Shown: piece by piece, positions 9,351 to 17,100 of the stretch | How positions within the stretch are numbered: position 1 is the stretch's first letter | Layout: each line of letters starts with the position of its first letter | Origin: Mesostigma viride | Taxonomy: Eukaryota; Streptophyta; Mesostigmatophyceae; Mesostigmatales; Mesostigmataceae | Direction of reading: 5' to 3' | Assembly: GCA_009746045.1 (NCBI GenBank) | Contig: RPFO01000312.1 | Location: 332,001-353,822, forward strand | DNA length: 21,822 nt | Position numbers and translations under genes: made by a program | The notes under the pieces: model-generated | Seen by the model: only the letters and a program-made list of their open reading frames with translations | What the model was told of the DNA's origin: nothing | The model's database searches: none

Positions 9351-10280
9351 AAAAATTCCGAACGTGACTTTAGCGAAGTCCTACTCCATTTTGATTGGTT
9401 ACACGGTACTACATTTTCGTCACTGAAAAATTTCTCTAGTTGCGTTTGTGGATCGTGCGTTCCGCTGAAATTTTCGTGTTCAGTGACCAGATCACAATTT
9501 GATCCGGGCGCAAAATGATTGGCTGTACGGTACGAACCAAAAACGAAATTTTAGTATCTAAGTTCCGTAGCGCTTGCTGAATTTGCCCCGGAAGCCCGGG
9601 GGCACTTTCCCCGCTGAAAAAGGTGTCCGCGGAAGCGTATTGTAGTAGTCCTCTCCCGATGTGAAATTGCCATATGCAAGTGAGCACCTGCTATGGATAT
9701 GGGAGCCATTCTGACAAGTCAACTCTCGGTCAAATACTTTGATGTTCCCACGCCCGGGGGCCATATGTGACCCAAAAGTGTCTGGGTGAATGACGAAGTC
9801 CCAGTTTGTAATTCATAAAGTTACGATCCAAGCCGGAACGGGATGGTGGTAAGCACTTCTTAGAGCTTCTCATCCGTCCTGTAACAATACAGTGAAGGAT
9901 GGGCCCGCAGGTTCTTCAAATCAGAGGGAGTGCGTGGGCGCGTGCTTTTCAAGCTTACGCTATTCATACCTTCCATCTTTGTGACCATGCAAGGCAGGTT
10001 TGATAAGCAGCTGAATTGAGTGATTTGATTTTGTTCTTTAATCCTAAAGCTTCTTAGAATGCTTGGATGTTTCAGAAGAAAATGTGGCAGGTGGATACAG
10101 CATTATACGACGTAAGTATATATGCGAGGTATAGTTTAGAGGGGGTGAACCCTGGGTGTGCCCCTCAATCCCCTCAGGCTCCGGGAGAGGCCTCTATATT
10201 CTCCCGAACCGGCAACTCTCAATGAGTTCCAAGCTTATCTGTGGCCAATGGACGATCGATGGGGCAGCCATCCTGCATCC

Positions 10281-10337
10281 AGGTTAATGCTCCATGACTC
10301 CCCAACGGGAGTACGAGTTTGATTAATTAATAAATCA
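10281..10337 (+). mobile_element. 57-bp insertion related to the foldback-element terminus
   Basis: The segment starts with GGTTAATGCTCCATGACTCC and continues CCAACGGGAGTACGAG, 29 of 31 bases identical to the left terminus of the element at 11274. It extends through TTGATTAATTAA and is flanked exactly by ATCCTGCATCC on both sides (10270-10280, 10338-10348), as expected for a target-site duplication or a replaced repeat unit. It may be a solo terminus or a minimal non-autonomous element. Confidence 0.6.
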
Positions 10338-10630
10338 ATCCTGCATCCCTATAAATGCTTTTGCTACTTCCTGACTCCTGTTGTATTGCACCCGCAGTTG
10401 GGCATGCGCCATGATGCAAAGAGAATCCTGTGCGGCGTGCCCACTTGGGGCAGTGAGAGAAGCTTGGGCGCCCTCCCTCCTTCTCGTTGTGTGTAGGGGT
10501 TGAAGGTTCCTTTATTGATACCCGCGTGACGCATGATTCTACGTGCTTTTGGAAGAAGATGATGGACAAGGCCAAGTGGGCCCAGGTCATAGAGGACAAC
10601 GAGCCCCCCCCTGTGGGGAAGCGCCCGCGT

Positions 10631-10795
10631 GTGCAAGCCCGTGGGAGGCACGCCAGTGCTGTATAGATAGATGTTGTAGTTACCCGTGCAAACCCGTGCA
10701 AACCCGTGGGAGGCACGCCAGACAGCTCCCCTAGGGCATCGTTAGGCTGTCTAGATAGATGTTGTAGTTAGAATGCTGTTAGATAGATGTCGTAG
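10631..10795. repeat. Interleaved direct repeats around GATAGATGTTGTAGTTA
   Basis: CCCGTGGGAGGCACGCCAG occurs twice and AGATAGATGT(T/C)GTAG three times, so the block looks like a partly duplicated compound unit. CCCGTGCAAA is also reiterated. Confidence 0.8.
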
Positions 10796-10812
10796 GTTCT
10801 GATCAGACACTC

Positions 10813-10834
10813 CGCAAAGGTGAAAACCTTTGCG
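10813..10834. other. Perfect 9-bp hairpin with GAAA loop
   Basis: CGCAAAGGT-GAAA-ACCTTTGCG forms a perfect stem with a GNRA-type tetraloop on the plus strand (TTTC loop on the minus strand). It lies about 45 bases from the tRNA-like fragment. Confidence 0.75.
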
Positions 10835-10879
10835 TTCAGTGCCGGGCCGCGGAAAACGCGGAAAACGCGATCTACAAAT

Positions 10880-10920
10880 GAATCCGACCTGAATCGAACT
10901 GGGGACCTCTCGCACCAAAT
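10880..10920 (-). pseudogene. tRNA-Pro-like 3' half, possibly a SINE head
   Basis: On the minus strand, ATTTGGTGCGAGAGGTCCCC followed by AGTTCGATTCAGG matches the anticodon-arm to T-arm stretch of eukaryotic tRNA-Pro (TGCGAGAGGTCCC, then GTTCGATTC as a B box). The T stem is not fully paired and no matching acceptor 5' strand or clear A box is seen upstream, so it is not an intact tRNA. Confidence 0.45.
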
Positions 10921-11234
10921 TTTGCTGACAATAGGACGGACGTCTCCGGTTACCATGGCATCGCCAACTTACACCTACAGTCATCCGCAAAATTTCTCCT
11001 GTCCGGGGAGTGATGCAAGCCTTTCGGATTTGGTACTAGATAAATCACTCGAGATCTGTGTGTAGGAGTACTACACACGTGTCTGCACGCGAGACTTGTT
11101 CAGTCTCGCACCGTGAGACGGGCTGAACACGGCTGAAACCTTCTCTCGAAGGGGGCGTAGCCGGTACTATCGAAATCAGCCAAGCGTCGTAGGTAGCTGA
11201 TGTAGATAGATTAGACCGGTAGGACTGTTTGCAC

Positions 11235-11271
11235 CCATCCATCCATCCATCCATCCATCCATCCATCCATC
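11235..11271. repeat. (CCAT)9 microsatellite at left end of the foldback element
   Basis: Nine units of CCAT directly precede the CGGGG that leads into the left inverted terminus. It is the mirror image of the GGAT array on the other side. Confidence 0.95.
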
Positions 11272-11273
11272 GG

Positions 11274-12000
11274 GGTTAATGCTCCGTGACTCCCCAACGG
11301 GAGCACGAGTCTAATTAATTACGTGCTTTTAATAGTTTAAAAGACTTGAAACGTCGGACATGTGAGCTACAAGCAAGGTTCTACTATCGCCATACCCCTG
11401 CGAGTTTGCACTAAAATTTAGTACATGGAGATTACCGGGAGCCGCAAAGGCTGGACCGCAAAGGCTAGAACGATTTTCCTGGTTACAGCGCTGCCATGCA
11501 TCTTTCAGCTTAGAGTTGACACCACATCGCATCTTCGACAGAACCGCCGTGATTGCGCTGGCTGAAGCAGCATACATGTATCAAGGAGACAACCAGCGCA
11601 GGCCAGAAATCGGGAGAATCCGAACCATGGTAGCTCGAGCCTGCCGTTATCTTGTCCGCGTGTTCGAGTTGTTCAGGATGATGAAGATGAATGGTGATGG
11701 AAATGTGTATCCTTGTGCATTGAAATTATGGCTGGCTTACGTGTAGAGCGACTAGATGACCTAGACGGTGGGGCCCACGATGTATGGTTCCGGCCCCACC
11801 GTCTAGGTCATCTAGTCGCTCTACACGTAAGCCAGCCATAATTTCAATGCACAAGGCTACACATTTCCACCTCGATTCATGTTCATCATCATGAATGACT
11901 CGAAAACGCGGACAAGATAACGGCAGGCTCAAGCTACCATTAATTAATTAAGTCATTAAACACGTGCTAGCTCCCGTTGGGGAGTCACGGAGCACTAACC
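11274..12000. mobile_element. Foldback-like element with 31-bp inverted termini
   Basis: Termini 11274-11304 and 11970-12000 are inverted copies (30 of 31 bases) beginning GGTTARTGCTCCGTGACTCC and containing the small palindrome CTCCCCAACGGGAG. Both are followed inward by TTAATTA-rich sequence. Inside is a roughly 300-bp unique part (11330-11626) and a large inverted repeat (11627-11940). Outside are CCAT units on the left and GGAT units on the right. No transposase is recognised, so it would be non-autonomous. Whether the microsatellites belong to the element or are its target is open. Confidence 0.65.
11627..11940. repeat. Large inverted repeat with 149-bp arms
   Basis: Left arm 11627-11775 and right arm 11792-11940 are reverse complements with about ten mismatches. 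The innermost 65 bp (11711-11775 against 11792-11856) are perfect. The loop is 16 bases. A transcript across it would form a long, nearly perfect double-stranded hairpin. Confidence 0.93.
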
Positions 12001-12005
12001 GGCCC

Positions 12006-12938
12006 GATGGATGGATGGATGGATGGATGGATGGATGGATGGATGGATGGATGGATGGATGGATGGATGGATGGATGGATGGATGGATGGATGGATGGAT
12101 GGATGGATGGATGGATGGATGGATGGATGGATGGATGGATGGATGGATGGATGGATGGATGGATGGATGGATGGATGGATGGATGGATGGATGGATGGAT
12201 GGATGGATGGATGGATGGATGGATGGATGGATGGATGGATGGATGGATGGATGGATGGATGGATGGATGGATGGATGGATGGATGGATGGATGGATGGAT
12301 GGATGGATGGATGGATGGATGGATGGATGGATGGATGGATGGATGGATGGATGGATGGATGGATGGATGGATGGATGGATGGATGGATGGATGGATGGAT
12401 GGATGGATGGATGGATGGATGGATGGATGGATGGATGGATGGATGGATGGATGGATGGATGGATGGATGGATGGATGGATGGATGGATGGATGGATGGAT
12501 GGATGGATGGATGGATGGATGGATGGATGGATGGATGGATGGATGGATGGATGGATGGATGGATGGATGGATGGATGGATGGATGGATGGATGGATGGAT
12601 GGATGGATGGATGGATGGATGGATGGATGGATGGATGGATGGATGGATGGATGGATGGATGGATGGATGGATGGATGGATGGATGGATGGATGGATGGAT
12701 GGATGGATGGATGGATGGATGGATGGATGGATGGATGGATGGATGGATGGATGGATGGATGGATGGATGGATGGATGGATGGATGGATGGATGGATGGAT
12801 GGATGGATGGATGGATGGATGGATGGATGGATGGATGGATGGATGGATGGATGGATGGATGGATGGATGGATGGATGGATGGATGGATGGATGGATGGAT
12901 GGATGGATGGATGGATGGATGGATGGATGGATGGATGG
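12006..12938. repeat. Uninterrupted (GGAT)n microsatellite, about 233 units
   Basis: About 933 bases of GGAT with no visible interruption, open in several frames on both strands (MDGW and HPSI repeats). These frames are artefacts of the 4-base unit. It directly abuts the right terminus of the foldback element. Confidence 0.98.
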
Positions 12939-13199
12939 CCCGCCTTCAGCACCTCATTCTCTGCTCCCTTAGTATTCATGCGCTCTGATGGCGAGATCTG
13001 GGCTCCATCCATCTCTGCACCCACACCCCCCTTCCTCCATCCTTCGGAAGCCCTCCAGCAGCACGTGACCCCCCTCGCTGCAGATGTGGCAGCAATAATT
13101 GGGAGGCACACTGGCTAGCCCTTGCGGTCACGCCAGGCGCTCTTCCCATGACGCTGGGAGACGGGCTTCTTCCCCACTCAGGGGGGGGATCATTGTACT
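12939..13199. other. Unassigned stretch right of the GGAT array
   Basis: No gene recognised. A minus-strand frame near 13080-13105 reads [10 protein letters not shown], resembling the first half of a CCHC zinc knuckle without the last Cys. It may be part of the same decayed retroelement. Confidence 0.25.
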
Positions 13200-13500
13200 C
13201 AACCACCTGGACCCAGGTGTCATGCATCTTTTTCGAATATCACGGATCGAGACGCCAAAGCCTCTCGACCATGTCTTCTAATAGCGAATCCTTGAACATG
13301 CGGGCAGCCCGGCGTGTATAAGATCGCTGGCCAGGCCCGTCCCACGTAAGGAGGTGCCTACCCGGCTGTGCGGGCCGCAGCCAGGCTGCGGTTGGGTTCC
13401 GCGAGTTGTCTAGCTGGTTGGAACGAACCAAGTGCCCGGCTCGCTGTAAGTGCGTCGGTGAGGGTCCACGTCTCGGCGCCGTAAGAGCCGAGTGAGCAAT
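13200..13500 (-). pseudogene. Decayed non-LTR retrotransposon fragment
   Basis: At 13483-13457 the minus strand reads YGAETWTLT within LGSYGAETWTLTDALTASRA, resembling the YGxETWTLT motif just after the reverse-transcriptase domain of many LINE-type elements. The frame ends soon after in a stop, and a neighbouring frame continues with YTRRAARMFKDSLLEDMVER, so the fragment appears frameshifted. The assignment rests mainly on this one motif. Confidence 0.4.
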
Positions 13501-13697
13501 GGGATGCATGATGCACCGACCACTTGGTTGCCTCTCATAGAGAACAAAACTGCTGTCATGTGCAGGTATGCATATATTTGTTAGTTGAAAGAACGTACAC
13601 TCCATCGAAGGTATGCATTACCATTGCCCAGATCTTGCATATATGTCAGATCGCGCATGCCGCTAGCGTTCGAGATAGAGCACTAGTAACAAACTTC

Positions 13698-13702
13698 TTA
13701 CA
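13698..13702 (-). terminator. Candidate TGTAA polyadenylation signal of MDHAR
   Basis: TGTAA on the minus strand, 19 bases past the stop codon. TGTAA is the usual polyadenylation signal in volvocine algae. I saw no other minus-strand TGTAA in the next several hundred bases. A 3' UTR this short would be unusual, so the real signal may differ. Confidence 0.4.
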
Positions 13703-13721
13703 GCAAAATGACTTCTGCCAA

Positions 13722-14123
13722 CTAGACTCCTTTCTTCCTCCAGGCGCGATGGTATAAATACGCGGCCGTTGCCATGACCACCGCCGCGCCCACCCCTGCG
13801 GCTGCCTGTGCCCATTCTGACCAACACACGTCCACTGCAGCCGTGGCTTCCTGAACACCGCTCGCCTCTTTGCCATGCTCCGTCCCACGCGCCACCGAGA
13901 CAGGGCCAGGGACCCCTGTGAACGGGAGCACCAGCGGCGACGACGGCAGCGTGCGCACGCGCCGCAACGTCTGGCCGCGCCCGCTGCCCCCGCTGTCGCT
14001 CTCATCGCCATCCCCTGGTTCCTGCCCCACCCCCGCCCAGGTCTCGCGCGAGCTGGGCTCCGCTGCCACGATGGGGGCCGCGTACGCCGGCGCGGCCCCT
14101 GTCAGGGGGTTGGTATAGGGCGT
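13722..14123 (-). CDS. MDHAR: MDHAR last exon: linker and C-terminal tail anchor
   Basis: Encodes 133 residues and a TAG stop. It opens with TPYTNPLTGAAPAYAAPIVA, continues as a Gly/Ser/Asp-rich, probably disordered linker of roughly 80 residues, and ends with a hydrophobic stretch (AQAAAGVGAAVVMATAAYLY, about 13752-13811) followed by HRAWRKKGV. A lone hydrophobic helix near the C terminus with a short basic tail is the architecture of tail-anchored proteins of peroxisomes, mitochondria or plastid envelope. Acceptor GGTAAG/ACG (phase 0) agrees with the previous exon. The junction is less certain than the others because the linker has no known homologue to check against. Confidence 0.78.
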   Translation of the reverse strand, partial: TPYTNPLTGAAPAYAAPIVAAEPSSRETWAGVGQEPGDGDESDSGGSGRGQTLRRVRTLPSSPLVLPFTGVPGPVSVARGTEHGKEASGVQEATAAVDVCWSEWAQAAAGVGAAVVMATAAYLYHRAWRKKGV

Positions 14124-17100
14124 CTTACCGCCGTGATGTTTCCAGAACTTAAGGCAAAAAGAAAGCCCTTCCTGCAGCATGAACAGAGAAGGACAAGGCA
14201 GGGGAGGAGGGAAAAGAGATGGTGCGACCCCAAGGTCCAACCCAAGGCAGCGCTTGTGAGCGGTGGGGGGCACTACTTTGACCAACAAGAATGTCCCTAG
14301 GTGTGGAACACAGGCTGCAACAGCACAGACACAGCCATGGCGGATGCGGCCGTGGGCTGAGGAGGACAGGGGAGGATGCTGTCCGGTCACGACATTTTCA
14401 CAATCGTACATGTGGGCACAAACATGTCCAGTAGAGGCAAGCGCCGGGGCCGCGAGGGAGAGCAACGGCAGAGGGTAAAGGCATGGCTCCGCAGCAGGGC
14501 ACGGCATCCCGCCAACACCTGTACCTCTCTTGCACACCTACATGGGTCCGCCGCGGACCAGCACCAGCACCAGCACCGCTCCTGCAGGTGTAAACAGTAC
14601 TCTCGGGCAAGGCTGTGTTCCTGGCCTACATGCTGCTTGCACTGATGATGCCGTCTGCTCTGGAAGAGTTACCTGCACCCAGCTGGGAGAGCAAGTCCCG
14701 CACCCACCTGGGAGAGAAGGTCCATCACCCACCTGGGAGAGCAGGTCCATCACCCACCTGGGAGAGCAGGTCCAGGTGCACCACCGATGGCTGGTGCCAC
14801 GCGACGCACGCGGCGGCCGCCTTCTCCTCTTCGGTGGCGCCCTCGAGGAAGACGCCCATCACGTGGCCGCCTCGCACCCAGTAGGCGCCGAACTTGTAGG
14901 GGGGGCCGTCAAAGCTGCCGAAGAAGAGCGGGTCGCCCACCTTCTCGCCGAAGAACACCCACTGCAGTGTCAGCAGCCGCGAGTAGGAGAAGGGCAGGTA
15001 GTTGTAGATGCCCGTGTTGGCTGGGTCGCGCAGGTGGGACACCACGTATCTGCAGGGGGGTTAAGGCGGTGGGGGGGAATGTGGCGGGCGGCGTGGCGGT
15101 GGGGATTCAGGAGTGGTTTGTGGTCAGGTGCGGGCATGATGGCCAAGGCTGCGGTTCAGCCACTCATAACTCCCTTCACCCTTGGCACCGCTAGCCTTAA
15201 CCTTAGCTGTAACGATATATAGTACCGCATCCATGGGCCACAGGCACAGACACGGCCGTTGGAGCGATGGACACAAGTTCCGGGCCGCGGGCCCCATGCG
15301 TGCGCGGTACCCACGGCCGTGTATGGCAGGGCCCTTGGCCAGGGAACAGGGTGCCATGCGACGCAAGGCCCGTGATGCAGCAAGGTGATGCGCTGACCCC
15401 AATAGGCACAGAACGGGCTGTGAGGGCACAACGTGCCATGGGGGCGGCCGCAGCATGGGGCGCTGGGCGGCACAGGCATCGGATCACGGCGAAGTCTCCC
15501 ACCAGGGGCAGGCTGATGGCGGGTGGAGGCATGCCATGCAAACATGCCAACCCCTTTTGGCATACACCCAAACGAGGGGGCCGCAAGTGGTGCCACGAAA
15601 CCCTTCGAAATCTTTCCTCCTTGGATGCAGACTGGCAGGTGTCCTGAAGCTACACTGGAAAAGCCCGACCCCAAGGATAAGCCACCTGCAAGGATGGAGG
15701 ATACCCGTGGGGTCCCTCCTGCCTGGGTGTGGAGCAGGGTTAATGATTACAAGTCCCCCATGGATCGCCTGATGCTGTCCCCTGCCCCCTGTCCCCCAAT
15801 CTTCGCCCTTTGTTCGCTTTCTCCCAGCCGTCCCTCCTCCCCCAGTTGTTCCCCCATCTTGAACCCCCCTCCCTCCCTTTCTTCTCCTCCATCCTTTCCC
15901 CCCCAACCCCCATCCCCCCACCCCACCCGTCCACCCACCCACCCACTTCTCTCGCATTCTTGCCCCCCCCCCCCCACTCTTCCCCCCCCCCCCTTACACG
16001 GCGGATCTGCGCGCGTGGTCCACGTGCTCGATGCGCCGCAAGTCGCCCGAGTAGAGCGAGAGCGGGAACTTTGCGACGTCCCCCACCGCAAACACGGCCG
16101 GGTGCGAGGACCGCAGATGCTCGTCGGTCTTGATGCCCCCCGCCACCATCTCCAGCTGGCCAACAAACAGCGAGCTGTTGGCGCGCGCGCCCACGCCCAC
16201 CACCACCAGGTCAGCCGCGATGCGGCGCCCGTCACGCAGGCGCACGCCCGCCACCTGCCCGCGTGGGGCAAAGGGCCAGATGACACACCGCCGCCGCCGC
16301 CATGCATGAGGGGATGTTTGCGGAAGATCGTGGCATGAGGTGAGGAAGCTTTGTCAGGGGAGGGCTCTGTTGGCGCTTGCTTGGCAGCCATGCATGGGTT
16401 CCAGGTGCAGACGCGAGTTTTTTCGTGGCCCCTCAAAAAGGACTCGTGCTCCTAGGGCACAAGCATGCGGTGGCCAAAGTGCCGAACGCAAGTTGAGCAA
16501 GAAGCGTCACTGTAGGGGGCAAGGCTACAGACCCTGGGCAGCACTCCAAGCGGTGGACAATCACAATGAAAGCAACGATAGGCCTGACAACAAGGCGCGA
16601 AATCCCCATCTTTGCATGAGCAACCCAGGAGGAATGGGCACACATGGGGCGACGCTGGTAGGAGCCAGTAGAGACCCAGGCGACCCCAGGCTAGCCCAGG
16701 CAGGCCCAGGCGAGGCAGGGCGTAAGAAGGGAAGCCTGCGCAGCCTGCGCTGCCCGCAAGGCAAGCGTTGCCCCGACAGCCACAAACGCGGTGCCAGCTG
16801 TCATCCACGTGTCCGCGAGGCCAGGTCGCTTCGCAGGCGAGGCTCACTAGCCAAGGGCATGGGGCATGGCCGCAGGGTTGGTAAGGCTGGTGGTGCACAT
16901 GGCGGTACCCGTGGGGCTATCCCATGTCTCTGTTACGCTACATGTGCTCTCGGTGCTTCCATTCCCACAGTCCTACGCGTGCTATTGACCCACACACACA
17001 CACACAACAACCAGACCGCCGTGGGAGATGCCACACCCACCCCTACCACTGCGCGTTATGACCTGGCCCCTCCATGCGCGCCCACCCACCTTGCCTACCC

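Larger units (their letters stand above)
7763..10269. other. AT-richer intergenic block; candidate promoter region of the left gene
   Basis: No convincing gene on either strand. The block is lower in GC than its flanks. ATTGG motifs (CCAAT on the minus strand) occur at 8476, 8539, 8606, 9394 and 9518. Two of them head a diverged direct repeat listed separately. A CATAAAGTA stretch lies about 50 bases upstream of the candidate start at 7762. A promoter role is inference from position. Confidence 0.35.

Noticed and set aside
9202-9518. Plus-strand open frames near 9202-9518
   Set aside because: Short, without domains, and crossing a GGGGGAATC tandem repeat.
10880-10990. Intact tRNA gene
   Set aside because: No paired acceptor stem, imperfect T stem and no convincing A box; only the tRNA-Pro-like 3' half is recognisable.
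11948-13118. Long open frames of repeated MDGW (plus) or HPSI (minus), up to 387 codons
   Set aside because: They are pure translations of the GGAT microsatellite, open because the 4-base unit contains no stop in these frames.
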